A stretch of 64,000 nucleotides of DNA from Nesterenkonia halotolerans (GTDB lineage Bacteria; Actinomycetota; Actinomycetes; Actinomycetales; Micrococcaceae): NCBI RefSeq assembly GCF_014874065.1, contig NZ_JADBEE010000001.1, positions 992,001 to 1,056,000 on the forward strand. The letters are read 5' to 3'. Shown here piece after piece: positions 24,247 to 33,514 of this stretch (position 1 is the stretch's first letter; the number at the start of each line of letters is the position of its first letter). The notes beneath the pieces are model-generated. The model did no database searches, was not told the DNA's origin, and saw only the letters and a list, made by a program, of their open reading frames with translations. A program made the position numbers and the translations under genes.

Positions 24247-25097
24247 AAGCCTAATGGAACTCCGCCGGCATCCCCGTTAAGCGCGACCACTACGAAGAAC
24301 GCGGTGGGCATGGCGAAGACCAGCGAGTCAAGCCGATCCATCACCCCGCCGTGACCTGGGAGGAGTCGAGACATGTCCTTGATGCCCAGCTCGCGCTTGA
24401 CCATCGACTCGGAGAAGTCGCCGGCGGTGGAGGCGATCACCACGGTGATCGCCAGGACCGCGCCGACGTAGAGCGGCTCGTCGAAGATCAGCCAGGAGGC
24501 CAGCACCCCGACTCCGGTGGCGCCGAGCAGCGAGCCGCCGAAGCCTTCCCAGGACTTCTTCGGGCTGATCTTCGGTGCCATCGGATGCCGTCCGAAGAAC
24601 ACACCGAAGATGTAGCCGAAGGTGTCGTTCGAGACCACCAGCAGCACGACGACGACGAGGCGCCAGTCGCCCTGGTCCAGGTTCAGCAGCAGCACCGCGA
24701 AGGACATCATGAACGGCACCCAGCTGGCCACGAAGACCGAGGCCAGGATGGAGCGGCCCGGGTCCCGGACCTTCCACAGCGCGGCCGCGACGATGATGGC
24801 CAGCCCGGTGGCCATGAGCGCCAGGGTCAGCGCCTCCACCCCGCCGAAGTAGGCGGCGGTGGGCATGGAGATGGCTCCGAGGAACAGCGGGATCTTGGGC
24901 AGCCGGAGCTGCTGTCCGGTGGGTGCGACGCGCGTCTCGAGGGCGCGCGCAACCTCCCAGACGCCCATCGAGAGCAGGATCGTCCAGACGAAGATCAGCA
25001 TCAGCTCGAAGAAGAAGATCCCGAGCAGTGCAGGTACCAGCAGGACGATGCCGGTGATGATGGCCGCGGGAAGGTTCCTCCCTACTTTGGTCGTCAT
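24243..25097 (-). CDS. cdsA: Phosphatidate cytidylyltransferase
   Basis: Membrane enzyme of 284 residues that makes CDP-diacylglycerol from phosphatidic acid and CTP. It has about seven hydrophobic segments and the C-terminal family signature spread over SPKKSWEGFGGSLLG and VKRELGIKDMSRLLPGHGG followed by MDRLDS, with the catalytic Asp residues. It is coupled to frr upstream (TGATG) and to the DivIVA-like gene downstream (ATGA), the classic pyrH–frr–cdsA order. Confidence 0.95.
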   Translation of the reverse strand: MTTKVGRNLPAAIITGIVLLVPALLGIFFFELMLIFVWTILLSMGVWEVARALETRVAPTGQQLRLPKIPLFLGAISMPTAAYFGGVEALTLALMATGLAIIVAAALWKVRDPGRSILASVFVASWVPFMMSFAVLLLNLDQGDWRLVVVVLLVVSNDTFGYIFGVFFGRHPMAPKISPKKSWEGFGGSLLGATGVGVLASWLIFDEPLYVGAVLAITVVIASTAGDFSESMVKRELGIKDMSRLLPGHGGVMDRLDSLVFAMPTAFFVVVALNGDAGGVPLGL

Positions 25098-25654
25098 CAG
25101 ACCTCGAGCAGCTCCGCCTCTTTGCGCTTGCTCATCTCATCGATCTTCTCGATGTAGGTCTTGGTGAGGTTCTCGAGCTCCTTGGTGCCACGCTCGCCGT
25201 CGTCCTTGCCGACCTCGCCGTCCTTGATGGCCTTCTCGATCACGTCCTTGGACTTGCGGCGGGTGTTGCGCACCGAGACCTTGTGGTCCTCGCCCTTGGA
25301 CTTGATCAGCTTCACGTACTCCTTGCGGCGCTCTTCGGTGAGGTCCGGGATGGTGATGCGGATCTGCTTGCCATCGTTGGAAGGGTTCGCGCCGATCTCG
25401 GAGTCGGACAGGGCCCGCTCGATGTCGCGCATCGCCGAGATGTCGTAGGGCGTGATCAGGATGGTCTTGGCGTCCGGGGTGGAGAACGCGGCCAGCTGCT
25501 GCAGCGGGGTGGCGGAGCCGTAGTAGTCGACCAGCACGCGGGAGTAGAGGGCGGGGTTGGCGCGGCCGGTGCGCACGGTGCTGAAGTCGACCGATGTCGC
25601 CTCGATGGCTCGCTCGAACTGCTCCTTGGCGTCTGCCAGGGTCTCATCAATCAC
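25097..25654 (-). CDS. frr: Ribosome recycling factor
   Basis: A 185-residue protein of the normal RRF length. With EF-G it splits the post-termination ribosome. Conserved regions include FSTVRTGRANPALYSRVLVDYYG and, near the C-terminus, RNTRRKSKDVIEK. It is followed by cdsA with a one-base overlap and preceded by pyrH with a 79-base gap. No unusual features. Confidence 0.97.
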   Translation of the reverse strand: MIDETLADAKEQFERAIEATSVDFSTVRTGRANPALYSRVLVDYYGSATPLQQLAAFSTPDAKTILITPYDISAMRDIERALSDSEIGANPSNDGKQIRITIPDLTEERRKEYVKLIKSKGEDHKVSVRNTRRKSKDVIEKAIKDGEVGKDDGERGTKELENLTKTYIEKIDEMSKRKEAELLEV

Positions 25655-25733
25655 GGGGGTCTCCTTATTGAACGACGTCGGGGATGACGTTGAGGATCGC
25701 GTAGGGGTTCAGTCTAGTGGGGGCAGCGCCAGG

Positions 25734-26456
25734 TCAGGGCGTGACCAGCGTGCCGATCTCCTCGCCCAGCAGGGCGCGGGTCACGTTGCCCTCCCCCTCC
25801 ATGCCGAAGACGCGCATGTCGAGGTCGTTGTCATTGCACATGGTCATCGCGGTCTGATCCATCACCCGGATGTTCTTGCGCAGGGCGTCGGTGTAGGTCA
25901 GGTGTTCCAGCTTCTGCGCATCCGGAGTGGTCTTCGGATCGGCGGTGTAGACCCCGTCCACGCCCGACTTGGCCATCAGGACCATGTCCGAGCGGGTCTC
26001 CAGGGCGCGCTGGGCGCAGACCGTGTCGGTGGAGAAGTAGGGCATGCCGGCGCCGGCGCCGAAGACGACGACGCGGTCCTTCTCCATATGCCGCACCGCG
26101 CGCAGCGGAATGTAGGACTCAGCGACCTGACCCATGGTGATGGCGGTCTGCACGCGAGTGGGCTGCCCGGCCTGTTCCAGGAAGTCCTGCAGGGCCAGAG
26201 CGTTCATCACGGTGCCCAGCATGCCGATGTAATCCGCGCGGGCGCGGTCCATGCCGGCCTTGGAGAGCTCAGCGCCGCGGAAGAAGTTGCCGCCGCCGAC
26301 GACGACGGAGACCTCCACCTGCCCCTTGACCGCGGCGATCTGCTCAGCGATCCCGCGGACCGTGGCCGGATCGACTCCCACGGCACCTCCGCCGAAGACC
26401 TCTCCGGAGAGCTTCAGGAGCACTCGGCGGCGATGTGGCGGTGTCTGTGCGGTCAT
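25734..26456 (-). CDS. pyrH: UMP kinase
   Basis: A 240-residue amino-acid-kinase-fold enzyme that phosphorylates UMP to UDP. The nucleotide-binding start [32 protein letters not shown], and [18 protein letters not shown] are diagnostic of bacterial hexameric UMPK. The start was set at ATG 26456 because GGAGGAA lies just upstream (26462-26468) and the longer reading would run through the tsf terminator hairpin. It heads the pyrH–frr–cdsA–DivIVA-like unit. Confidence 0.97.
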   Translation of the reverse strand: MTAQTPPHRRRVLLKLSGEVFGGGAVGVDPATVRGIAEQIAAVKGQVEVSVVVGGGNFFRGAELSKAGMDRARADYIGMLGTVMNALALQDFLEQAGQPTRVQTAITMGQVAESYIPLRAVRHMEKDRVVVFGAGAGMPYFSTDTVCAQRALETRSDMVLMAKSGVDGVYTADPKTTPDAQKLEHLTYTDALRKNIRVMDQTAMTMCNDNDLDMRVFGMEGEGNVTRALLGEEIGTLVTP

Positions 26457-26547
26457 GGAGTTCCTCCAGGAGTGTAGGGGCGGAATGCAGGGCGTGGCGG
26501 GACGACGTCGGGGCTGGACCCTGAGATCCAGGGGTGTGGGCACAGAA

Positions 26548-26585
26548 AAGGGGGTGACCACCTCGTGTGAAGTGGTCACCCCCTT
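26548..26585 (-). terminator. Strong intrinsic terminator of rpsB–tsf
   Basis: Arms 26550-26561 (GGGGGTGACCAC) and 26572-26583 (GTGGTCACCCCC) form a perfect 12-bp stem, 14 bp with the flanking A/T pairs, around a 10-base loop. Read on the minus strand the stem is followed by TTTTCTGTG, so it ends the tsf transcript before pyrH. Confidence 0.9.
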
Positions 26586-26652
26586 GACGTCTGGACTGAT
26601 GAATCGCGACCAGTCTAATGGGACGCGAGGCTCAGTTCAGCAGTATCGCGTG

Positions 26653-27492
26653 TCAGGCTCCGACGCGGAAGCGAGCCAGACCCTTGGCCGAGGCGCCAGC
26701 GGACTCGAGGACCTGGGTGACGGTCTTCTTCGGGTCCTTGGCGAACGGCTGGTCAACCAGGACATTGTCCTTGAAGTACGCGTTGGTGCGTCCTTCAATG
26801 ATCTTCGTCATGGCCTGCTCCGGCTTGTTCTCGGCGCGGGCGGTCTCCTCGGCGATGCGGCGCTCGTTCTCCACCGTCTCGGAGGGGACCTCGTCGCGGG
26901 TCAGGAACTGCGGGGACAGTGCGGCGGCGTGCACCGCGATGTCGTGTGCAGCTTCCTTCGCGGCGTCCGAGTCAGCGTCGACGGCGAAGAGCACGCCGAC
27001 CTGTGCCGGGAGATCCTTGGAGGTCTTGTGCAGGTAGGCGTCCACGAAGGCGCCTTCCAGCTTGGCAAGACGACGGACGACGACCTTCTCGCCCAGGATC
27101 GCGCCTTCTTCGGTGACCACGTCGGAGAGCTTCTTGCCGTCGACCTCAGCCTCGAGCAGTGCTTCCACGGTGTCCACGTCATGGGCGACGGCGGTCGCGA
27201 GGACCGTGTCGGTCAGCGCGACGAACTTCGCGGACTTTGCCACGAAGTCGGTCTCGGCGTTGACCTCGATCAGGTAGCCCTTGGTGCCGTCGACGACCTT
27301 GGCGGTGACCAGGCCCTCTGCGGCGGAGCGTCCCTCGCGCTTGGCAGCGCCCTTGAGACCCTTGATGCGGATGCCTTCGATGGCCTTGTCGACGTCGCCG
27401 TCGGCCTCGTCGAGAGCTTTCTTGACGTCCATCATGCCGGCGCCGGTGCGCTCGCGCAGGGCCTTGATGTCAGCAGCGGTGTAATTCGCCAT
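26653..27492 (-). CDS. tsf: Elongation factor Ts
   Basis: A 279-residue guanine-nucleotide exchange factor for EF-Tu. The N-terminal UBA-like helix and signature LRERTGAGMMDVKKAL and the core TDFVAKS motif are present, with the C-terminal coiled part intact. It follows rpsB with an 18-base gap and is closed by the strong hairpin at 26548-26585. Confidence 0.98.
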   Translation of the reverse strand: MANYTAADIKALRERTGAGMMDVKKALDEADGDVDKAIEGIRIKGLKGAAKREGRSAAEGLVTAKVVDGTKGYLIEVNAETDFVAKSAKFVALTDTVLATAVAHDVDTVEALLEAEVDGKKLSDVVTEEGAILGEKVVVRRLAKLEGAFVDAYLHKTSKDLPAQVGVLFAVDADSDAAKEAAHDIAVHAAALSPQFLTRDEVPSETVENERRIAEETARAENKPEQAMTKIIEGRTNAYFKDNVLVDQPFAKDPKKTVTQVLESAGASAKGLARFRVGA

Positions 27493-27510
27493 AGAAACGC
27501 AGTTCCTCTC

Positions 27511-28416
27511 TTACTTGGCTTCTTCAGCCGAAGCTTCGGTGGACTCGGTGGACTCTGCGGCGGGTGCTTCAGCAGCCTGCTCGGACTGCTCAGCCTGTGC
27601 AGGCTCCTCAGTCTTCGCCGGCGCTTCGGCCGTCGCGGTCTGCTCGGTGGCGTGCTGCTCGAGCAGTTCACGCTCCCACTCGGCCATCGGCTCTGCGGCA
27701 GTGCCGGAGCCGCCGCCGCGCTTGGATTCGCGAGCCATAAGGCCATCGGCCACGGCGTCGGCGATCACACGAGTCAGCAGGTCCACGGACCGGATGGCAT
27801 CGTCGTTGCCCGGGATCGGGTAGTTGACGTCATCGGGATCGCAGTTGGTGTCGAGGATGGCGATCACGGGGATGCCCAGCTTCTTGGCCTCGTCGACGGC
27901 AAGGTGTTCCTTGTTGGTGTCGACGATCCAGATGGCTGACGGGGTCTTGGTGAGGTTGCGGATACCACCGAGGTTGGACTGCAGCTTGGTGAGCTCGCGG
28001 CGGAGCAGCAGCAGTTCCTTCTTGGTGTGACCGGAGCCGGCGACGTCGTCGAAGTCGATCTCCTCGAGCTCCTTCATGCGCTGGACGCGCTTGGAGACCG
28101 TCTGGAAGTTGGTCAGCATGCCGCCGAGCCAACGGTGGTTGACGTAGGGCTGGCCGACGCGGGTGGCCTGCTCGGCGATGGCTTCCTGGCCCTGCTTCTT
28201 GGTGCCGACGAACAGGACGGAGCCGCCGTGGGCGACAGTCTGCTTGACGAATTCGTAGGCGTTGTCGATGTAGGACAGCGACTGCTGGAGGTCAACGATG
28301 TAGATACCGTTGCGCTCGGTGAAGATGAAGCGCTTCATCTTCGGGTTCCAGCGGCGAGTCTGGTGTCCGAAGTGGACGCCGGAGTCGAGCAGCTGGCGCA
28401 TGGTGACGACAGGCAT
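27511..28416 (-). CDS. rpsB: 30S ribosomal protein S2
   Basis: A 301-residue S2 protein. The body shows [32 protein letters not shown], and [15 protein letters not shown]. The C-terminus carries an extra Ala/Glu/Ser-rich acidic tail of about 60 residues, common in actinobacterial S2 and variable between species. The start at 28416 follows AGGAAA in the minus strand; an in-frame ATG five codons earlier has no such support. First gene of rpsB–tsf. Confidence 0.97.
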   Translation of the reverse strand: MPVVTMRQLLDSGVHFGHQTRRWNPKMKRFIFTERNGIYIVDLQQSLSYIDNAYEFVKQTVAHGGSVLFVGTKKQGQEAIAEQATRVGQPYVNHRWLGGMLTNFQTVSKRVQRMKELEEIDFDDVAGSGHTKKELLLLRRELTKLQSNLGGIRNLTKTPSAIWIVDTNKEHLAVDEAKKLGIPVIAILDTNCDPDDVNYPIPGNDDAIRSVDLLTRVIADAVADGLMARESKRGGGSGTAAEPMAEWERELLEQHATEQTATAEAPAKTEEPAQAEQSEQAAEAPAAESTESTEASAEEAK

Positions 28417-28800
28417 GGTATTTCCTTTCAATGCCGGGCTTGGAACACGCAGAGTGAACCTGGTGCAGCTCCGGCTGGGATTCTCGGTTGGACAATGGCC
28501 CGGTTCTCTCGGGCTCCTGGCAGAGAAGGGAGTTCTCCCGCGATCCTCGCCACATCTGAGCGACCTGAATGGACGCCTGGGATGCGGACCGATGAGAATC
28601 GCCCCGATTGCTCGGGCAGTCTCTGCGCGTAGTCAGCTGATCCAGGCGTGCGTAGGCACACCAGTGTCAACTGCTGGGGTTCAGCTTAGCGGCTCGACGG
28701 CGTTTTCCCCAACCGTCCCCAGGCTCCCTCGACACCGTCGGCTCTCCCCAGATCGAGGCCATGCTCCCGATGGAGATGCTCAGCGCGGCAGGCTCATGCC
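28417..28800. other. 384-base gap between divergent rpsB and M23 peptidase genes
   Basis: No coding region or RNA gene is convincing here. It must hold the promoters of rpsB–tsf (leftward) and of the M23 gene (rightward). On the minus strand a TTGACA hexamer is visible near 28667-28672, but no good -10 follows at 16-18 bases. No clear riboswitch or S2-binding leader fold could be recognised by eye. Confidence 0.5.
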
Positions 28801-29403
28801 ATGAACGCCATTGAGCCTGTTCCTCCGAGGCGCCGGCCGCTGTCTCCGCGCCGACTCTCGAGCTTCTTCCTGCTTCTGCTGGCCCTGGCGCTGGCGACCT
28901 CCTCGGCTGCCCCGATCCCTGCCTCGGGGGAGGATTCTCCCCCCGCACCGAGTTCCCGCATCGACCAGCAGACGCCGGGTCCCTGGCGCAGCCCGGTGTC
29001 AGCCGCGGAACTTCGTCCCTTTGCTGCTCCGCCATCCCCCTGGGGTGCTGGGCACCGCGGGGTGGACCTGGGTCCTCTCTCCGCAGGTGCCACCATTCGC
29101 GCTCCGGCCGATGGGCAGGTGAGCTTCGCCGGGGTGGTGGTGGACCGTCCCGTGCTCTCGATCGAGCACGGGTCCGGGTACCTGAGCTCCTTCGAACCGG
29201 TGGAAGGATCCCTGGAGGTCGGAGATGCTGTCTCGACGGGAGATCCGGTGGGAACCCTTGCCCCGAGCAAAGGTCACTGCACAGCACCCTGCCTGCACTG
29301 GGGTGTGCGCCTGCACGGGGACTACATCAATCCGCTGCTGCTCACCGGGGACCTCGAACCCTCGGTGTTGCTTCCGCTGGGGGATGATGAACGAAGGCGG
29401 TGA
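28801..29403 (+). CDS. Secreted M23 (LytM-type) peptidase-like protein
   Basis: A 200-residue exported protein. The signal peptide is the basic RRLSSFF region plus a Leu/Ala stretch, ending near ATSSAAPIPA. The LytM domain has the zinc pair H85-x3-D89 (GHRGVDLG). The usual second motif HxH is C164-L-H166 (APCLHWGVR) with another Cys at 160. The zinc-ligand His is kept but the first, catalytic His is replaced by Cys. The same Cys-rich motif occurs in actinobacterial homologues encoded beside rpsB, so it is a subfamily trait. Activity on peptidoglycan is therefore uncertain. It lies 74 bases before the FUSC gene. Confidence 0.85.
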   Translation: MNAIEPVPPRRRPLSPRRLSSFFLLLLALALATSSAAPIPASGEDSPPAPSSRIDQQTPGPWRSPVSAAELRPFAAPPSPWGAGHRGVDLGPLSAGATIRAPADGQVSFAGVVVDRPVLSIEHGSGYLSSFEPVEGSLEVGDAVSTGDPVGTLAPSKGHCTAPCLHWGVRLHGDYINPLLLTGDLEPSVLLPLGDDERRR

Positions 29404-29477
29404 CGTCCTCCCGCCGCAGTGTCAGAATATTCTCATCAGTCTCGTCAGCGACCATCGACCCAGAAGGAGGAGCACGA

Positions 29478-30737
29478 GTGGCCCAAAGTTCCACCGACGA
29501 TGCGATGAACCCGCACGATCAGGACCAGCGAAACCGGGAACAGCGCGATCAAGACCAGCGTGAGATGGACCAGCGCGAGCGCGACGCCGAGAACTCCTCA
29601 CAGCGAGCCCCTTCCCTGCGCGAGCCCACCAACTGGTTGACGGAGCTGGGGAGGCGACCGGAGTTCCTCACCGATGTGCTGCAGGTCCTGAAGACCGTGA
29701 TCGCGGGAACCCTCGCCTGGTGGATCTCCACCTCGGTGCTGGATTCCGAACTGGCGTTCCTGGCCCCATGGACCGCGCTGCTCACGGTCCACGCCACGGT
29801 CCACCGTTCACTCTCCCACGGCATTCAGACCACCATCGCCTCCACCATCGGTGTCGGCCTCTCCTTCGTGATCGGCTACTTCTTGGGCGTGAGCCTGTGG
29901 ACCTTCGCACTGGCGCTGCTCGTGGGCGTCACCGCGGCCCGGATCTCTTGGATCCGGGATGAGGGGGTCGCGATCGCCACGACGGCGATCTTCGTGCTGG
30001 GCAGCGGCTTCGATGATCAGGCTCCGCTGCTCAACGACCGCATCCTCGAGGTCGCCATCGGCGTGGCCGCAGGAGTGCTCGTCAACCTCTTGATCCTGCC
30101 GCCGCTGCGGGACAAACAGGCGGGTCGCTACGTGGACAGCATCAACGAGCGCATGGGCAGCGTCCTGGTGAGCATCTCCCGAGAATTCTCCGACTCCTGG
30201 GACACCGATAAGGCTGAGTCCTGGTTCCAGGAGACGGAATCGATGACGCAGGAACTGAATTCGGCCTGGACCGTCGTCCGCTTCGCCCGGGAATCACGGC
30301 GCGCGAATCCGCGAGCGCGCCAGGGACGCCAGAGCCTCGAGCAGAGCAGCTGGAATGCCGAAGAGGCCAGCTACGAAGAGATCCTCGAACGCGCCGACGA
30401 GGGCATCTCACACCTGCGCCACCTGGCTCGCACCCTGCGCGAAGCGACATACACCGACGGCGACTGGGATCATGACTTCCGCGAACGGTGGGCCAGGATC
30501 GTCGGCGACGTCGGCCGAGCGATCGCAGACCCCGATGCAGAGGTCGCTTCCCTGCACGAGGATCTGACCTCCTTGTCCACCGAGATGTCAGAGGACAAGG
30601 GGCTGCCCAAGACATCGTGGCCGATCTACGGGTCCCTGATCTCCAGCCTCCGGCACCTTGTCATCGTCGTCGACGACGTTGCCTCAGCGCGCCAAGCTCG
30701 CGAGGGTGGGGAAGAGAACCCCAGGGTCTCTGGCTAG
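29478..30737 (+). CDS. FUSC / aromatic-acid-exporter-like membrane protein
   Basis: A 419-residue protein. After a hydrophilic N-terminus rich in DQ and R come about six membrane segments (VLQVLKTVIAGTLAWWIS, FLAPWTALLTVHATVHRSLS, TTIASTIGVGLSFVIGYFLG and others). The cytoplasmic C-terminal half is helical. This is the FUSC/ArAE arrangement seen in possible aromatic acid exporters; the real substrate is unknown. Start fixed at GTG 29478 by AAGGAGG 7 bases upstream. The longer reading from 29400 overlaps the M23 gene end and lacks a ribosome site. Confidence 0.85.
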   Translation: MAQSSTDDAMNPHDQDQRNREQRDQDQREMDQRERDAENSSQRAPSLREPTNWLTELGRRPEFLTDVLQVLKTVIAGTLAWWISTSVLDSELAFLAPWTALLTVHATVHRSLSHGIQTTIASTIGVGLSFVIGYFLGVSLWTFALALLVGVTAARISWIRDEGVAIATTAIFVLGSGFDDQAPLLNDRILEVAIGVAAGVLVNLLILPPLRDKQAGRYVDSINERMGSVLVSISREFSDSWDTDKAESWFQETESMTQELNSAWTVVRFARESRRANPRARQGRQSLEQSSWNAEEASYEEILERADEGISHLRHLARTLREATYTDGDWDHDFRERWARIVGDVGRAIADPDAEVASLHEDLTSLSTEMSEDKGLPKTSWPIYGSLISSLRHLVIVVDDVASARQAREGGEENPRVSG

Positions 30738-30784
30738 CAGAGACTCGGTCGGACTCAGCGGAGCTCCGTCTGGCTGAGCAGCAC

Positions 30785-31891
30785 TCAGCGGGAGCGGGCA
30801 GCGTTGCCGTGTCCGGCCAGCCGCTGCCCCAGCGCTACCAGACGTTCCGCCGAGTCCTCCCAAGAGAACTCGATGCTGCGCTCGCGCGCGGCGGCAGAGG
30901 CTCGGGCGAAATGGGCTGGGACCTCGAGCCTGCGGACCGCAGCGGCGAACGCCGCGGGATCCTGAGGCGGCACCAGCTGCGCACCGTCCTCGGACACTGC
31001 CGCTCCGCCGATCTCCCGAAAGATGGGCAGGTCGGAGAGGACGCACGGTGTACCGTGCGCCATCGCTTCCACGACTGGCAGACCGTAGCCCTCCGCCCGG
31101 GAAAGGGTGACGAGAGCCGTGGCGCTTTGCAGCAGTTCGCGGTACTCCGGCTCGGAGATGCCGCGGTGAAAGACCAGTTGCTCGGGATCCGCCGCGAGCG
31201 CGCGCAGCTGGCCCTCGCGGGTCTTCTCGATCGGGCTGCACAGATGAAGCGTGTACTCCGGCAGCCGGTTGAGCCCGGCGATCACGGATTCCACGTTCTT
31301 GTACCCCATGAAGGAGCCCATGTAGACGAGCTCTCGGCTCGGCGGGGCGCCCGGGTTCCGGGGGCAGTCCACGGCTGGTGGGGCATTGGAGACCAGCTCG
31401 ACCGGTCGTCGGGTGAGGCGATGCTCCCGGATGAGCCGACGGGTGGTCTCCGAGACGGTGGCCACCGCATCAGCCTGGTTGAGCACCAGCCGCTGGGGCA
31501 GATAGCTCCAGTGGTAGGCCCGCCAGCCGAGTCGCACCGCGGCGGGAAGGTTCCTCGGCGGGGTGGGATGCTCGTAGTAGATGAGGTCATGGACCGTGAG
31601 GATCAGCGGATACCGGCGGCCAATTCCGCCCATGGTCTGCATCGGGGAGAACACCACGTCTGGCCGGTGCGGGTTCAGCTGCCGGGCCACCCAAGGCTCC
31701 CTCGCTGAGGTGGGCGAGGAAATGCGCAGATGCGGCAGGTCAGGCAGCAGGTTGAGCTGTTCCGGGTCGTGGATCAGCATGGTGACATCGGCCTTCTGCG
31801 CGGCAGCCTCCACGAGTGAGGCGGTGAACCGTGAGATGCCGTCGTGGACCCGGGTGCGGGTGTACCGGCAGTCGAAGAAGAGCTTCAGCAC
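30785..31891 (-). CDS. GT4 family glycosyltransferase
   Basis: A 368-residue GT-B enzyme. The N-terminal acceptor domain begins LFFDCRYTRTRVHDGISRFT. The C-terminal donor domain has LVYMGSFMGYKNVESVIAGL and the EX7E motif EGYGLPVVEAM. It transfers a sugar from a nucleotide sugar to an unknown acceptor with retention. It starts with GTG and is divergent, at only 63 bases, from the MDR gene that is paired with the 6-PTPS homologue. A short, shared promoter region and the known habit of GT genes to sit near such pairs suggest a link, but this is inference. Confidence 0.88.
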   Translation of the reverse strand: MLKLFFDCRYTRTRVHDGISRFTASLVEAAAQKADVTMLIHDPEQLNLLPDLPHLRISSPTSAREPWVARQLNPHRPDVVFSPMQTMGGIGRRYPLILTVHDLIYYEHPTPPRNLPAAVRLGWRAYHWSYLPQRLVLNQADAVATVSETTRRLIREHRLTRRPVELVSNAPPAVDCPRNPGAPPSRELVYMGSFMGYKNVESVIAGLNRLPEYTLHLCSPIEKTREGQLRALAADPEQLVFHRGISEPEYRELLQSATALVTLSRAEGYGLPVVEAMAHGTPCVLSDLPIFREIGGAAVSEDGAQLVPPQDPAAFAAAVRRLEVPAHFARASAAARERSIEFSWEDSAERLVALGQRLAGHGNAARSR

Positions 31892-31954
31892 CCCCTGATT
31901 CTGGCACAGCGCCTGGAATCATCTCAGGCGGACACCTCTGGCATGATGACAGTC

Positions 31955-33013
31955 ATGAGCGAGTCACGTGTCACCGGTGTCAGTCAGCACGAACAGGGCG
32001 CGACTGGACTGCCCAGCACCTCTCGTCAGTACTGGACGGAGGCCGCGCACACCGGGGCGCTGCGCGAGGTCCGCCTGCCACAGACCGGCCCCGGAGAGGT
32101 GCTCATCGAGACGCTGCACAGCGGGATCTCTCGGGGCACCGAATCGGTCGTGCACCGCGGCGAGGTCCCGGACAATGTCACCTCCATCATGCAGGCCCCC
32201 TTCCAGCTCGGTGAGCTCCCTTTCCCCGTCTCGCACGGCTATCTCAATGTGGGCGTGGTCCGCCAGGGCAGCGAGGAGCTGCTGGGCCGGACGGTCTTCA
32301 CCCTTGCGGGTCACCGTGAACACGTCGTGGTGCCGGAGGCGGACTGCCATGTGCTGCCCGAGGACTGCCCCTCGGAACGTGCGGTCTTCGCAGGTATCGG
32401 AGAAGTCGCACTCAATGCGCTGTGGGAGGCCCCTGTGCTGGCAGGTGACCGGGTCGCCGTCGTCGGCGGCGGACTCATCGGCCTGACCACCGCGCTCTTC
32501 GCCTCGAAGCTCCCGCTGCAGCGCCTGCAGGTGGTGGAGATCGACGCCGAGCGGCGTGAGCTGATCCGTGAACTCGGCCTGGAGGCGGTGGCTCCCGAGG
32601 ACGCCGCAGCAGACAACGATGCGGTGCTCCACAGTTCCGCCAGCTCCGCGGGCCTGGCCACGGCACTGCAGCTCGCCGGCGACGACGCCGTGATCGTGGA
32701 GCAGTCCTGGTACGGCACGGGCGAGCAGCAGATCCCACTCGGCGCCGATTTCCATGCGCGGCGACTGCGGATCGTCGCCACCCAGGTCGGCGAGGTTCCC
32801 GGTCCACGACGGATGCGCCGGACCCGAGGACAGCGACTGGCCACCGCACTGGGAATGCTGGACCCGCGTTTCGACATGCTCATCAGCGGTCGCTCCCCGC
32901 TGGCCGAGCTTCCCAGTGTGATGCGCGACGTCGCCTCCGGGGCGCCCTGGACACGAGACCAGATCCTGCACATCATCGACCACCCGCTGACCGAGAACCA
33001 CGCCTTCGGCTGA
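31955..33013 (+). CDS. BchC-like MDR (zinc-type) dehydrogenase lacking canonical zinc ligands
   Basis: A 352-residue medium-chain dehydrogenase. The catalytic domain includes GPGEVLIETLHSGISRGTES, a signature of the BchC-like group, where the usual zinc Cys is absent. The usual GHE region reads SHGYLNVGVV. The structural zinc lobe is missing. The cofactor domain has DRVAVVGGGLIGLTTALFA for NAD(P). It is followed 44 bases later by the PTPS homologue with a good AAGGAG, so the two form an operon. The start is uncertain: ATG 31955 was chosen, 31946 or 31943 are possible, and no ribosome site is seen, so leaderless translation is conceivable. Substrate unknown. Confidence 0.82.
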   Translation: MSESRVTGVSQHEQGATGLPSTSRQYWTEAAHTGALREVRLPQTGPGEVLIETLHSGISRGTESVVHRGEVPDNVTSIMQAPFQLGELPFPVSHGYLNVGVVRQGSEELLGRTVFTLAGHREHVVVPEADCHVLPEDCPSERAVFAGIGEVALNALWEAPVLAGDRVAVVGGGLIGLTTALFASKLPLQRLQVVEIDAERRELIRELGLEAVAPEDAAADNDAVLHSSASSAGLATALQLAGDDAVIVEQSWYGTGEQQIPLGADFHARRLRIVATQVGEVPGPRRMRRTRGQRLATALGMLDPRFDMLISGRSPLAELPSVMRDVASGAPWTRDQILHIIDHPLTENHAFG

Positions 33014-33057
33014 CACCCCCCTCGCGCCGGAACCACGACGAACCCCCAAGGAGAACC

Positions 33058-33444
33058 ATGAGCCGCTTCCGCCTGACCGTCGATGACCACATCATGATCG
33101 CGCACAGCCTGAACGACCCGTTCTTCGGGCCCGCGCAGAACCTCCACGGTGCGACGCTGAGCATCCAGGCCAGCTTCTTCCGTGACAGCCTGAACGAGTT
33201 CGGGGTCGTGATGGACATCGGGGCAGCCTCGGAGCTGCTCGCCAGCACGCTCGAGCCGCTGCGCTATCAGAACCTGGACGAGCTCGAAGAGTTCCGGGAC
33301 CGGTTCACCACCACCGAGGTCATCATCGAGCACATCGCCCAGCGCCTGGCCGCCGGACTTCCGGCCGGTCATGGACTCAGCGCGGTCGAGGTGGAGGCCG
33401 AGGAGCACCCACGCGCTCGAGCCTCCGTCAGGGTTCAGCTTTAG
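33058..33444 (+). CDS. 6-pyruvoyl-tetrahydropterin synthase-like protein, active site altered
   Basis: A 128-residue member of the 6-PTPS/QueD fold family. The zinc-ligand positions corresponding to QueD H16, H31 and H33 read H16, H30 and Ala32 (LHGATL instead of LHGH). The catalytic Cys position is occupied by Gln27 or a neighbour; the protein has no Cys before the motif. The helix TTTEVIIEHIAQRL matches the family's second conserved region. It is therefore unlikely to be a normal QueD or PTPS, and may bind or act on a pterin in another way. Start is firm (AAGGAG just upstream). It is paired with the MDR gene before it. Confidence 0.85.
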   Translation: MSRFRLTVDDHIMIAHSLNDPFFGPAQNLHGATLSIQASFFRDSLNEFGVVMDIGAASELLASTLEPLRYQNLDELEEFRDRFTTTEVIIEHIAQRLAAGLPAGHGLSAVEVEAEEHPRARASVRVQL

Positions 33445-33514
33445 CCGGACCGGCTCGGTAGTATGTCTCAGTGTCCTCGGCTGACAGATCAAGACCGCAC
33501 GGCGGAGGACACGA

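Noticed and set aside
28417..28800. Riboswitch or ribosomal-protein leader before rpsB
   Set aside because: No known conserved fold could be recognised; only an isolated TTGACA was seen without a matching -10.
33058..33444. Calling the PTPS-like protein QueD
   Set aside because: The third zinc His and the catalytic Cys are missing and no queC, queE or queF gene is nearby.
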